DNA of 64,000 nt. It comes from Eisenbergiella porci. GTDB lineage: Bacteria > Bacillota > Clostridia > Lachnospirales > Lachnospiraceae. Under the pieces are notes generated by a model. The model did not search any database. It saw nothing but the letters and a program-made list of their open reading frames with translations, and was not told the DNA's origin. Shown piece by piece: positions 42,649-51,947 of the stretch. Every line of letters starts with the position of its first letter. The stretch's first letter is position 1. Location: positions 1-64,000 of the forward strand of contig NZ_VUMI01000019.1 of NCBI RefSeq assembly GCF_009696275.1, given 5' to 3'. The position numbers and the translations under genes are program-made.

Positions 42649-43872
42649 ATGGGAGAACAGACAAATCAGGTACAGCTGAAAAATTTTAACAGAAGGACAG
42701 TCCTGAATTATATCAGAAAAAATGGAACCGCAACCAAAGCGGGGCTGGCTTCGGTAACCGGACTTACCTTTATGGCAATCAAAAAAATACTGGAGGAGCT
42801 GGAAGAGCTTCAGCTAATCCGGTGTGATGAAATGGAAGCGGGCGGTATGGGAAGACGTGCGGTCACCTATGCTGTCAATGAAACCTACAGATATACGGTA
42901 GGAATACATATCAACAAGTTTGTGACCAGCATTGCACTGCTGGATCTTCGGGGAGAAATCCTTGAGATAGAAAGATGCTCCATGCAGCAGGAGTTCCCAA
43001 ATCAAAGCGCGTTTGTGGAAATGCTGGCTGCTTCTGTGGAAAATATAATCCGCAGATCCGGTGTCGGTAAGGAAAAGGTTCTGGGAATCGGTGTGGGTGT
43101 CCCCGGTCCGGTGGATACGGAGACCGGTGTGATTATGACGCCGCCCAATATGCCGATGCTGAACTATCTGCCTTTGAAGGAAATACTGGAGCAGAAATGC
43201 GGATGCAGTGTTTACGTACAGAAGGATACCAATGTAATCGCTTTCGGTGAATATTGGTATGGAGAAGAAAAAGACTGCTATGACCTTGCCTATGTGGATG
43301 TGGATATGGGTATTGGTTCCGGCTTGATAATAGATGGAAAGTTAAATATTGGCGCCAACAGCATCGCAGGTGAGTTCGGACATATTACAATTGATATCAA
43401 TGGTCCGCTGTGTAACTGCGGGAACCGGGGCTGTCTTGAGGCCATGAGTTCTGGAATCGCGGTGCTGCGGGAACTAAAGAGCCAGCTGGTAAAGGAGCCG
43501 GGGCATCCTCTCTACGAAAAGAGAGAGAGCCTGGTGATTGAGGATGTATTTGAAATGGCGGAAAAGAAGGATTTGCTGACTATTTCTATTTTGAATCAAT
43601 CCGCCTTTTATGTGGGAGTTGCCATCAGCAATCTCATAAATATATTGGATCCTCAGATTATTATCCTGGGAGGGATCCTGATACAAAAATATCCCAGATA
43701 TTTTGATATTGTTTCAAATGTGGCAAATGCAAGGAAGGTAAAGGGCGCTAAGGAAAACCTCCTTGCGATATCAAAGCTGGGAGAAAATGCGGGAGTTATA
43801 GGCGCAGGCGAAATTGTTGCCGATAATTTCTTTAATGAATTGGTTAACGAAGTATTTTCCAGGAATACCTGA
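42649..43872 (+). CDS. ROK-family transcriptional repressor
   Basis: The 407-residue protein has an N-terminal winged helix (RRTVLNYIRKNGTATKAGLA, GLTFMAIKKILEELEELQL) and a ROK sugar-binding domain with GVPGPVD, GIGSGLIIDG, GEFGHITID and zinc motif CNCGNRGCLE. NagC/XylR-type ROK proteins lose DNA binding when a sugar is bound. AAAAGGAGCGAGGGG precedes ATG 42649, chosen over the upstream frame from 42592. It lies between transporter and enzyme genes and most likely regulates this operon. Confidence 0.92.
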   Translation: MGEQTNQVQLKNFNRRTVLNYIRKNGTATKAGLASVTGLTFMAIKKILEELEELQLIRCDEMEAGGMGRRAVTYAVNETYRYTVGIHINKFVTSIALLDLRGEILEIERCSMQQEFPNQSAFVEMLAASVENIIRRSGVGKEKVLGIGVGVPGPVDTETGVIMTPPNMPMLNYLPLKEILEQKCGCSVYVQKDTNVIAFGEYWYGEEKDCYDLAYVDVDMGIGSGLIIDGKLNIGANSIAGEFGHITIDINGPLCNCGNRGCLEAMSSGIAVLRELKSQLVKEPGHPLYEKRESLVIEDVFEMAEKKDLLTISILNQSAFYVGVAISNLINILDPQIIILGGILIQKYPRYFDIVSNVANARKVKGAKENLLAISKLGENAGVIGAGEIVADNFFNELVNEVFSRNT

Positions 43873-43886
43873 AATGGAGAAAAAAC

Positions 43887-46049
43887 ATGTTTAGAAATAA
43901 TACCGGAAAAGAATTCCCTGCAGTAGGCTCAATTGTTCTGGAAACGGAAGAAGGCATAGAGGTAAGGCTGGAAACACAGGTGGATACCGGGGAAGAACAG
44001 GCAGCGGCTTGCGGGAAAATCCAGCCGGTTATAAGCGGGCTGCAGCTTTTGGGGGATGAGAGTACCGCTGCAATTTATCTTCATGCCAGGAAACAGCCGA
44101 AAGAACCTTTTTTCGGACCGCAGACTTTCCTGGATGCCCGAAAGGGTGTCAGCTACCGGATGAAGCTGTCGGGAGTAAAACGTATGCTTGCTATTTACCA
44201 GCATAAGGACTGGTGGATACGTCCGGCATTTCCCGAAAGCTGCGAAGAGGTGCCTGAAAGGACGCAGCTTTTGATTGCAGAAGGGGAAACAGGTTATCTT
44301 GCCATACTGGCTGTATGCGGGGAGGAATACCGCACTGATATTGCAGGAGCGGGCCGGGAGCTTAGGATTACGGCGGCCTCCAACTGCATTAATAAACGCA
44401 GTGTGGATGATTTGGGGCTGGTTATGGCATCAGGGACCAATCCTTATCAGTGCTGTGAGCTGGCAGTGAAAAAAGCGCTTGCGCTGCTTGGAAAAACAAA
44501 GATGTTCAGACGGGAGAGAACCTATCCGGAAATGTTTGAATACTTTGGCTGGTGCAGCTGGGATGCCTTTTACCATGAGGTTTCACATAAAGGGATTATA
44601 GAGAAAATGCAGGAGCTGAAAGATAAAAGTATTCCTGCAAAATGGGTGCTTATAGATGACGGCTGGCTGGATGCCGATTATAAAAAACAGGTTCTGAAGG
44701 GACTGGATGCGGATGAGGATAAATTCCCGGATGGACTGGGGGCGTGTATTCGGGAAATTAAACAGGATTATGATGTAAAGCAGGTGGGCGTATGGCATGC
44801 GGTAATGGGTTACTGGAACGGATTAGAGACGGACAGCAGCGCCAGCCGGAAACTCAGGGAGGGGAGCAGGACGCTGGAGGATGAAAGGATCGTGCCTGAT
44901 GTAGAGCCGGGCAGCGCTTTTGCTTTTTATGATACCTGGCATAGCTATCTGAAAAACAGCTGTGATGTGGATTTTGTCAAGGTGGACGGCCAGAGTGCAA
45001 TCTCTTTATTTTATGCCGGCAGAAAGGAATATGGCAGGGCATCGGCCGGAATTCAAAAGGGCTTGAATGCTTCGGCGGCGCTGCACTTTAACAACAGGAT
45101 TATTAACTGTATGGGGATGGCAGGGGAGGATATGTGGAACCGGCCCAGCAGCGCAATTTCCAGAAGCAGTGATGATTTTGTACCGGACGTGCCCCACGGA
45201 TTCAGGGAACATGCAATTCAGAACGGCTACAATTCTTTGCTGCAAGGACAGTTTTTCTGGGGAGACTGGGATATGTTCTGGAGTGATCATGAAGAAAACT
45301 GGCAGAATTCCATACTCCGCGCCGTAAGCGGCGGCCCGGTTTATACGAGTGACAAAGTAGGACGTACGGATGGAAGGTTTATTGCGCCGCTGATGAAAAA
45401 AAACGGCAGGCTGATCCGTTGTGAAGAGGTAGGGATGCCTACGGTGGATTGCCTGTTTGAAAATCCGGTGGATACGACACATGTCCTGAAGCTGTTTAAC
45501 CGCTATCATGAAAATTATGTGATTACGGCCCTTAATATTAATAAAGAAGACAGGGTATGTGAAGGACAGATTAAAGTCAGTGATATTCCGGGGCTTGCCG
45601 GTAAAGAGTGGATATTGTACAGCTATCGGGAAAGAAAAGCAGCCCTGCTTTCAGAAGCGCACAGCTATGAGTTCAGGCTTGCACCCAATGATGGGGAGCT
45701 GTTTCTTGTTCTTCCTGCGGCAGATTTTATCCCGTTAGGTATTCTGGAAAAATACATTGGCCCGGGATGTGTGGAAGCTGTGCTGCAGGAGGAAGGGCGG
45801 CGGACCGTAATCCTTTCCGAGGAGGGGACCTTTGGTTTTATCAGCAGCAGGGAACCGGAAAGGTTTTTGTATGATGGTAAGGAAGAAATGCTGGAAAAGG
45901 AAACGATAACAGGTTCCGAAGCCTGTCTGTATCATGCGCAGCCGGGAAACTGCGGGCCTGACAAAAAATATCATATGGCGGAAATTTTCTGGAAGGGGAA
46001 TGACAGCAGCAGGGCTGATATGTCCGATGGAAAGGCTGCGGGAAAGTAA
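43887..46049 (+). CDS. GH36 alpha-galactosidase / raffinose-synthase (Sip1-type) family enzyme
   Basis: The 720-residue protein belongs to the GH36 branch with plant raffinose synthases and seed imbibition proteins: FGWCSWDAFYHEV, KWVLIDDGWLD, and the nucleophile D367 in FVKVDGQS with acid/base candidate D429 in RSSDDFVPD. It has no signal peptide. The expected reaction is hydrolysis of alpha-galactosides, though some members are transferases. It sits 15 bp after the ROK regulator and 33 bp before an FGGY kinase. Its N-terminal 200 residues are beta-rich, as in the family. Confidence 0.85.
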   Translation: MFRNNTGKEFPAVGSIVLETEEGIEVRLETQVDTGEEQAAACGKIQPVISGLQLLGDESTAAIYLHARKQPKEPFFGPQTFLDARKGVSYRMKLSGVKRMLAIYQHKDWWIRPAFPESCEEVPERTQLLIAEGETGYLAILAVCGEEYRTDIAGAGRELRITAASNCINKRSVDDLGLVMASGTNPYQCCELAVKKALALLGKTKMFRRERTYPEMFEYFGWCSWDAFYHEVSHKGIIEKMQELKDKSIPAKWVLIDDGWLDADYKKQVLKGLDADEDKFPDGLGACIREIKQDYDVKQVGVWHAVMGYWNGLETDSSASRKLREGSRTLEDERIVPDVEPGSAFAFYDTWHSYLKNSCDVDFVKVDGQSAISLFYAGRKEYGRASAGIQKGLNASAALHFNNRIINCMGMAGEDMWNRPSSAISRSSDDFVPDVPHGFREHAIQNGYNSLLQGQFFWGDWDMFWSDHEENWQNSILRAVSGGPVYTSDKVGRTDGRFIAPLMKKNGRLIRCEEVGMPTVDCLFENPVDTTHVLKLFNRYHENYVITALNINKEDRVCEGQIKVSDIPGLAGKEWILYSYRERKAALLSEAHSYEFRLAPNDGELFLVLPAADFIPLGILEKYIGPGCVEAVLQEEGRRTVILSEEGTFGFISSREPERFLYDGKEEMLEKETITGSEACLYHAQPGNCGPDKKYHMAEIFWKGNDSSRADMSDGKAAGK

Positions 46050-46081
46050 GCAGCCGGAATCTGAAAGGAGCGTTAACTGCC

Positions 46082-47380
46082 ATGAAATCACTTGGAATAG
46101 ATATTGGAACGACCTCCATATGCCTGGTTTGTTATGAGGAAGGAGCGGAGAGGCTGTTATTTACCGCATCCAGGCAGAATGCTTTTCTTCACGGAACCTT
46201 TGAACAGGATCCCGAAGCGATTATGGAAAAGATATATTCATTGCTGGAAGAAGCGGAAAACAGCGGTTATGGCCCGGATTGTGTATCTGCCGTGGGCATT
46301 TCCAGCCAGATGCATGGAATTCTCTATGTGGACGGAGAAGGGCGTGCGGTGTCCCCTTTTTATACCTGGAAGGATGAAAAGGGAAAACAGTTTATGACGG
46401 ACGGAGAAACCTATGAGGCATATTTAAGCAAGAGGACAGGAATACCATTGTTTTCGGGGTATGGAACCGTAACCCATTTTTTCCTGTCCCGGAATGGGAT
46501 GATACCCGGGGAAGCAGTTGCAATTGCCAATATAGGCGATTATGCTGCCATGCGTCTGACGGGGAGGAACCAGCCGCTTACAGACGAGTCAATTGCGGCA
46601 AGCTTCGGAGGTTTCTCTCTGAAAGAGGGCTGCTTTGAACGGGACAGGCTGCGTATGGCAGGCGTGGCGGCCGAATATTATCCTTTGCTTTCAGGAGAAA
46701 AGGAAGCGGCGGGATTATACAGGGGAATTCCGGTAAGCTGTGCTTTTGGAGATAATCAGGCAAGCCTTTACGGCGCGCTGGACAGGCCGGAGGAGCAGAT
46801 AAGCATAAATGTGGGGACCGGTTCACAGGTATCCCTGTTTGACAGGCGGCTGATACCGGATGCGGCGGCAGATATCCGCCCGTTTTTTCACAAGGGGTTT
46901 CTTTATGTCGGGGCATCATTGAATGGCGGGAAGGTTTATGAAAAACTGGCCGCTTTTTTTGAGGAAATAATATACGAATTTACGGGCCGGAAAGTACAGG
47001 CTTTTGACCAGATGGAACGAATCGGGAGTGAAAAAAAGGATACGGATCTTTTAATAAATCCTTCTCTTTACGGGGTGAGAGGAAATCAGGGCATAAAGGG
47101 GAGCGTGCACAATATTTCCTTTGATAATTTGCATGCTTCAGATTTTATACGGGCCTATGTAAAGGGGATGGCAGAGGAGCTGTACAATATGTATGTCGCT
47201 TTTCCGGAAGAAATCAGAAAGGGGCGGTCAGAAATTGCAGCCAGCGGAAACGGCATCAGATTGAATCCGCTTATGGCGGAGGAAACAGCAAAAAGGTTCG
47301 GCATGCCTGTAATCTTTGGAAAACTTCAGGAGGAAGCGGCGGCAGGGGCTGCAAAAGCGGCTTTGGAGCTTCTTTTTTAA
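46082..47380 (+). CDS. FGGY-family carbohydrate kinase, short (sedoheptulokinase-like)
   Basis: Phosphorylates a sugar with ATP. The 432-residue protein starts MKSLGIDIGTTSICLVCY and carries GISSQMHGILYVDGEGRAV, FYTWKDEKG, INVGTGSQVSL and AASGNGIRLNPLM. Most FGGY kinases are about 490-520 residues, so this one is short at its end. The SSQMHG block most resembles sedoheptulokinase-like members. AAAGGAGCGTTAACTGCC precedes the start. The substrate is unknown. Confidence 0.82.
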   Translation: MKSLGIDIGTTSICLVCYEEGAERLLFTASRQNAFLHGTFEQDPEAIMEKIYSLLEEAENSGYGPDCVSAVGISSQMHGILYVDGEGRAVSPFYTWKDEKGKQFMTDGETYEAYLSKRTGIPLFSGYGTVTHFFLSRNGMIPGEAVAIANIGDYAAMRLTGRNQPLTDESIAASFGGFSLKEGCFERDRLRMAGVAAEYYPLLSGEKEAAGLYRGIPVSCAFGDNQASLYGALDRPEEQISINVGTGSQVSLFDRRLIPDAAADIRPFFHKGFLYVGASLNGGKVYEKLAAFFEEIIYEFTGRKVQAFDQMERIGSEKKDTDLLINPSLYGVRGNQGIKGSVHNISFDNLHASDFIRAYVKGMAEELYNMYVAFPEEIRKGRSEIAASGNGIRLNPLMAEETAKRFGMPVIFGKLQEEAAAGAAKAALELLF

Positions 47381-47438
47381 AAGGATATCGACAGTCAATA
47401 CCCGTAGTTTCAGCCGGGAGCAAAAAGGAGTACGGAAT

Positions 47439-49982
47439 ATGAATGGAAAGCTGATAAGACCCGCAGACAGGATTGATTTGGGCGGCACGGACTGGAAAAT
47501 GAAGGAATTTGTGGGAATGGACTGGATTTGGCGTGATTCGGTAAAGCAGGAAAGTCCGGATGTGCGTTGGTGGTATCCGGCCAGTGTACCGGGAAGCGTA
47601 CTGCATGATTTGATGGAAAACGGGCTGGTTCCCGATCCGTATTATGAATTGAATTCCAGGCTGGCAGAATGGGCGCCGGAGAGAACCTGGGTTTATAAAA
47701 AAGAATTTTATATTCCGGAGGAACTGGAAGGCAGACAGATAACGCTGGTATTTGAAGGAATTGACTATAGCTCGGAGATTTTTCTGAACGGAGAATCGCT
47801 GGGAAAGCAGGAGGGGATGTTTGTTCCCTGGAGCTTAAATATCAGTGAAAGACTTCAATATGGCAGCAATAACCTGTTGGCCGTAGTACTGGAACCTGCA
47901 CCGTTTGAACAGCCTCAGGTAGGAAAGACGAGTCTGGTGACCACACATAAATCAAGAATGACCTATTGGTGGGATTTCTGTCCCCGGATGATACATCAGG
48001 GTATCTGGCAGGAGGTATATCTTCTGGTGAACGGGGAAGCCAGGCTGACGGATGTATATCTGCATTCTTCTTTGTCTGAGGAAATGTCTGAAGCGGAGGT
48101 GTCCATCGAGGTGGAAGCGGAGGGTGCGGAGGGCTGCACGCTGGAGGGCCGCTTCGGAGAGCATGCTTTTACAGGAATATTGGAAAACGGCCGGTGTACG
48201 GTCGTGCTGCATATAGATAATCCAAGACTATGGTGGTGCAATGGTCAGGGCGAGCCTTATGAATATCCGGTGGAGGTGAGGCTGCTTGACCGTCTGGGCG
48301 AGGTGTCAGACAGACGTACGCTGGCATGGGGAATACGGAAGATAGAATTTCTCCCAAACGAGGAAACGGTTCCGGGAAGGGAGGATGTGACAGCCTCAAA
48401 AACAGGAAGCTTCACACTCTGCCTGAACGGAAGAAAAGTATATATGAATGGTTATAACTGGGTGCCCGCAGATGTGATGTACGGCGCCGTCCCGGAGGAT
48501 ACCTATGCCCGGCTCATCCGTCTGGCCAGGGAGGCGGGAGTTAATATACTCCGTGTGTGGGGAGGCGGCCTGATAGAACGCGATATTTTTTATGGGATGT
48601 GTGCGCAGGCGGGAATTCTTGTATGGCAGGAATTTATTCTTTCCAGTTCAGGAATCGATAATACGCCTTCGGTGTCCGAAGCCTATAAGGAGCTGATGAG
48701 AGGGCAGGCAGAGTCCATTATCAGACAGAAGAGGGGATTTACAGCGCTCGCGGTCTGGTGTGGAGGAAATGAACTGCAGGATGAAGCCGGGATGCCGCTT
48801 TCGGAGGAACATCCCTTGCTGCAGGTGATGGGAGAACAGGTAAAAAGGCTGGACAGGGACAGAAAATGGCTGCCCACATCCCCCTCAGGCGGCGTATTCC
48901 TCAATTCCTTTGAAAATCTGGAGAAATGTCCGGGAGAGCTTTTGGATGTGCACGGACCCTGGGAGCATCAGGGACTGGAAAAACACTGTGAGCTGTATAA
49001 TCAGGGAACCTGCATGCTGCATTCCGAATTCGGTGTGGAGGGAATGACGAATTATGAGGCGCTGCGCAAAACCACGGCGCCGGAGCATTTCCTTCCGGCC
49101 AGCAAGGATAATGCGTATTATTTCCACAGGGGAGCCTGGTGGAATAATGAACCTCTGGTGCAGAAAACCTTCGGCGGTTTGAAGGAAATAGAGAAAATAC
49201 GAAAGGGAAGCCAGTTCATGCAGTATGAAGGGCTGAAGTATGCGGTAGAGTGCAACAGAAGAAGGGCCTTTCATAACAGCGGCACCTTTCCCTGGCAGTT
49301 TAATGAACCATATCCCAATCTGTACTGTACCTCCTCCCTGGATTACTACGGTAATCCCAAGCCGGCCTATTATGGTGTAAAAAAGGTATATTCGCCTTAT
49401 CTGGTAAATGCATCCTTTGACAGTGCTTCTCTTTATGGACAGGAAGCATTGGAGGCGGATATTTATATGGCGGCCAACGTTGAAGCAGGTGTTGCTCCCG
49501 GAGGCTATGAAGTACTGGCGCAGGTATATGCCATGGACGGCAGAACACTGATGGCAGAATGCTTTTCCAGTGATAAAGCCGCTATGAGCGCCGCCAAGGT
49601 AGGGAATATCCGCCTGCCGCTGGAAAAGCTGGAGGAGGAGCTGCTTTTGCTCAGACTTTTTCTGCGCAGGAAGACTGACGGGACTGTCCTTGCTGAAAAT
49701 GAATATTTGTTTACCAGGGAATGCGATTTGGGGGCGGTGTTTAGAATGGAGGAGCCAGAGCTGAAAATGGCATGCCTGGATACGGGTGTGGAAATAGAAA
49801 ATCTGGGAAAAACAGCGGCGCTGTTCCTGTTTTTAACCCGGGAGGATGGAAATCCCGTGTACTGGAAGGAGAATTATTTTACGCTTTTGCCGGGAGAAAA
49901 AAGAATAGCAGCCGGAGAAGGGGAGCTGAAGGAAGCCTCTGTCCAGGCGCTGAATGTGGAATATCGGAAAATCAGGAGGTAA
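47439..49982 (+). CDS. GH2 beta-mannosidase
   Basis: Removes beta-linked mannose, for example from the N-glycan core or plant mannan oligosaccharides. The 847-residue protein begins with the typical PASVPGSVLHDLMENGLVPD block, then RTWVYKKEF, and a GH2 barrel with acid/base E445 in WCGGNELQDE and nucleophile E530 in HSEFGVEG. It lacks a signal peptide. I chose ATG 47439 (AAAAAGGAG upstream); the frame stays open to 47316 but that part overlaps the previous gene. The ROK kinase follows after 4 bp. Confidence 0.93.
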   Translation: MNGKLIRPADRIDLGGTDWKMKEFVGMDWIWRDSVKQESPDVRWWYPASVPGSVLHDLMENGLVPDPYYELNSRLAEWAPERTWVYKKEFYIPEELEGRQITLVFEGIDYSSEIFLNGESLGKQEGMFVPWSLNISERLQYGSNNLLAVVLEPAPFEQPQVGKTSLVTTHKSRMTYWWDFCPRMIHQGIWQEVYLLVNGEARLTDVYLHSSLSEEMSEAEVSIEVEAEGAEGCTLEGRFGEHAFTGILENGRCTVVLHIDNPRLWWCNGQGEPYEYPVEVRLLDRLGEVSDRRTLAWGIRKIEFLPNEETVPGREDVTASKTGSFTLCLNGRKVYMNGYNWVPADVMYGAVPEDTYARLIRLAREAGVNILRVWGGGLIERDIFYGMCAQAGILVWQEFILSSSGIDNTPSVSEAYKELMRGQAESIIRQKRGFTALAVWCGGNELQDEAGMPLSEEHPLLQVMGEQVKRLDRDRKWLPTSPSGGVFLNSFENLEKCPGELLDVHGPWEHQGLEKHCELYNQGTCMLHSEFGVEGMTNYEALRKTTAPEHFLPASKDNAYYFHRGAWWNNEPLVQKTFGGLKEIEKIRKGSQFMQYEGLKYAVECNRRRAFHNSGTFPWQFNEPYPNLYCTSSLDYYGNPKPAYYGVKKVYSPYLVNASFDSASLYGQEALEADIYMAANVEAGVAPGGYEVLAQVYAMDGRTLMAECFSSDKAAMSAAKVGNIRLPLEKLEEELLLLRLFLRRKTDGTVLAENEYLFTRECDLGAVFRMEEPELKMACLDTGVEIENLGKTAALFLFLTREDGNPVYWKENYFTLLPGEKRIAAGEGELKEASVQALNVEYRKIRR

Positions 49983-49986
49983 CACA

Positions 49987-51021
49987 ATGCAGGTAGTGGT
50001 AGGAATAGATATAGGAGGAACGAAGTGTGCGGTGTCCTTTGCCAGACAGCATTCCGACGATATCATATTTCTTGATAAAGTGCGGATGGAGACCGAGACG
50101 GAGGATTTTGACAGGGCGATGGAAAGCTTTATCGAAATCATCCGGGAAAGATTCAGACGGAACCCGGACTGGAAGCTGACATCCATCGGCATATCCTGCG
50201 GAGGGCCGCTGGATGCCGGAAAGGGCCTGATACTGTCGCCTCCCAACCTGCCCCGGTGGGACAGGGCGGATGTGTACACACCGCTGAAGAAGGCCTTCGG
50301 CGTGCCGGTGATGCTGCAGAACGATGCGGATGCCTGTGCGCTGGCGGAATGGAGCATGGGAGCGGGAAAAGGCTGCAGGAATATGATATTCCTTACCTTC
50401 GGGACAGGAATGGGAGCGGGGCTGATTCTGAATAATGAGCTGTACAGCGGTACCACAAGCATGGCCGGCGAGGTGGGGCATATCAGGATGGAAAAGGAAG
50501 GCCCCTTTGGTTACGGAAAGTATGGATCGTTTGAGGGCTTCTGCAGCGGCGGCGGGATCGCCAAGCTGGGCCGGATGATGGCGGAGGAAGCGCTTCGGGA
50601 AGGGAAAACGCCTCTTTTCTGCCAAAGCGAGGCGGAGCTTGACAGCATTTCCTGCAAGTCCATCGCGGAGGCGCTGGAACAGGGAGACGAGCTGGCGGCG
50701 GAGATTTTTGATATTGTGGGAACCTATCTGGGAAGAGGGCTTTCCGTGCTCATCGATATCCTGAATCCGGAAATGATAGTGATTGGCAGTATTTACGCCA
50801 GGCAGAAAAACGTACTGGATAAAAAGATGAGGGAAGCGCTGGAGCAGGAGGCGCTTCCTGTATCAAGAAAGGCATGCAGAATCGTTCCGGCAAGCCTGGG
50901 CGAGCTGATTGGGGATTACGCGGCGGTTTCTGTAGGAATCAAGGCTTATCAGGATCTGTACCGGCATGCGGAGCGGTTCAGCGTGCAGATGAAGTTGGAT
51001 ACGGAGGAATATCAGATATGA
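49987..51021 (+). CDS. ROK-family sugar kinase without the zinc cysteines
   Basis: Probable ATP-dependent hexose kinase for mannose or glucose released by neighbouring glycosidases. The 344-residue protein has GIDIGGTKCAVSF, NDADACALAEW, FGTGMGAGLI and GEVGHIRME. The zinc motif CxCGxxGCxE of ROK proteins is replaced in frame: the stretch GPFGYGKYGSFEGFCSGGG has Phe, Tyr and Ser at the three Cys positions, with the Glu retained. AGGAGGT precedes ATG 49987. Its ATGA end overlaps the MBL gene, so the two are coupled. Confidence 0.87.
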   Translation: MQVVVGIDIGGTKCAVSFARQHSDDIIFLDKVRMETETEDFDRAMESFIEIIRERFRRNPDWKLTSIGISCGGPLDAGKGLILSPPNLPRWDRADVYTPLKKAFGVPVMLQNDADACALAEWSMGAGKGCRNMIFLTFGTGMGAGLILNNELYSGTTSMAGEVGHIRMEKEGPFGYGKYGSFEGFCSGGGIAKLGRMMAEEALREGKTPLFCQSEAELDSISCKSIAEALEQGDELAAEIFDIVGTYLGRGLSVLIDILNPEMIVIGSIYARQKNVLDKKMREALEQEALPVSRKACRIVPASLGELIGDYAAVSVGIKAYQDLYRHAERFSVQMKLDTEEYQI

Positions 51022-51737
51022 AGCTTTTAACGAATATATACCAGGTTGGCGGCCCCAGCCTGACCCATTTCTTTGATGCCACGGTTACTCTGCTGAAGGG
51101 GAAGGACGGATGGTTCCTCATAGACTGCGGTACGCCGGAAGGGTATGAGCAGGTGAAGGAAAATATCAGAAAGGCCGGCGTGGAGCCTTCGCAGATAAAA
51201 TTTATTCTGGGAACGCATGGACACTACGACCATGTGGGGGCGGCGCATCTCTGGAAGGAGGAGTTCGGCTGCCGGCTGTTCCTCCATGCCTTGGATCGGG
51301 AGCAGGTGGAAGCGGGGGATTCCGTAAAAACCTCCGCTGCGCTTCTGTACGGAACGCAGTCCGTGCCTTGTCTTGTGGATGGGCTGATTGCGGAAGGCGA
51401 CGCCTGGGAAGGGGAGGGCTTTACGGTGGAAGCGCTGTATACGCCCGGACATACGATGGGGTCGGTAAGCTTTGAGGTTACGGCAGGCGACTACCGGCTG
51501 CTGATAGCGGGGGACGCTGTTTGGGGCGGCTTCAGTGAGAAAATCGGTTCCAGCGAGGAAGCATGGCGGGAGACGCTGGATAAAATCACCTCCAGACATT
51601 ATGATTTTTATACCTTCGGGCATGTGAATCCGCAGCTGATAGCGGATGCGGATGAACGGCTGAAGGAAGCGAAAATGGCTTTTGGAAATTATTATAATCC
51701 CTGGTTTAAGACTTTCTTCGAAACCTATAGGTATTAG
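51018..51737 (+). CDS. MBL-fold metallohydrolase
   Basis: A 239-residue metallo-beta-lactamase-fold hydrolase with all metal ligands: GTHGHYDHVGA (HxHxDH), TPGHTMGS, AGDAVWGG and FGHV. Members hydrolyse lactones, thioesters, phosphoesters and other compounds, so the substrate is open; beside sugar oxidation genes a lactonase or detoxifying role is plausible but inferred. It begins in ATGA overlap with the ROK kinase. The long inverted repeat starts 9 bp after its stop. Confidence 0.88.
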   Translation: MKLLTNIYQVGGPSLTHFFDATVTLLKGKDGWFLIDCGTPEGYEQVKENIRKAGVEPSQIKFILGTHGHYDHVGAAHLWKEEFGCRLFLHALDREQVEAGDSVKTSAALLYGTQSVPCLVDGLIAEGDAWEGEGFTVEALYTPGHTMGSVSFEVTAGDYRLLIAGDAVWGGFSEKIGSSEEAWRETLDKITSRHYDFYTFGHVNPQLIADADERLKEAKMAFGNYYNPWFKTFFETYRY

Positions 51738-51745
51738 ATGAGTGG

Positions 51746-51870
51746 GGCCCCGGTTCGTCCTGTTTTTGTCCGGCGCAGTCTTGCGGGGCTGTGGGCCTGC
51801 GGTAGGGCGCTCACCGGATGCCCACAGCCCCGCAAGACTGCGCCGGACAAAAACAGGACGAACCGGGGCC
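51746..51870. repeat. Perfect 51-bp inverted repeat with 23-nt loop
   Basis: Positions 51746-51796 are the exact reverse complement of 51820-51870, GC-rich throughout, with a 23-nt loop (51797-51819). As RNA it would form a very stable hairpin, but there is no T-run directly after, so it is not a standard terminator. It occupies most of the 210-bp gap between the MBL hydrolase and the sucrose-phosphorylase-like gene. The exact identity of the arms means the palindrome is recent or maintained by selection or gene conversion. Confidence 0.95.
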
Positions 51871-51947
51871 GCGGAGGTTGTTGGAAGAGAAGAAGGACAA
51901 AAGATAAAAAGGACAAAGTTATTTAGGATTGGATGGGATAGAGTGTT

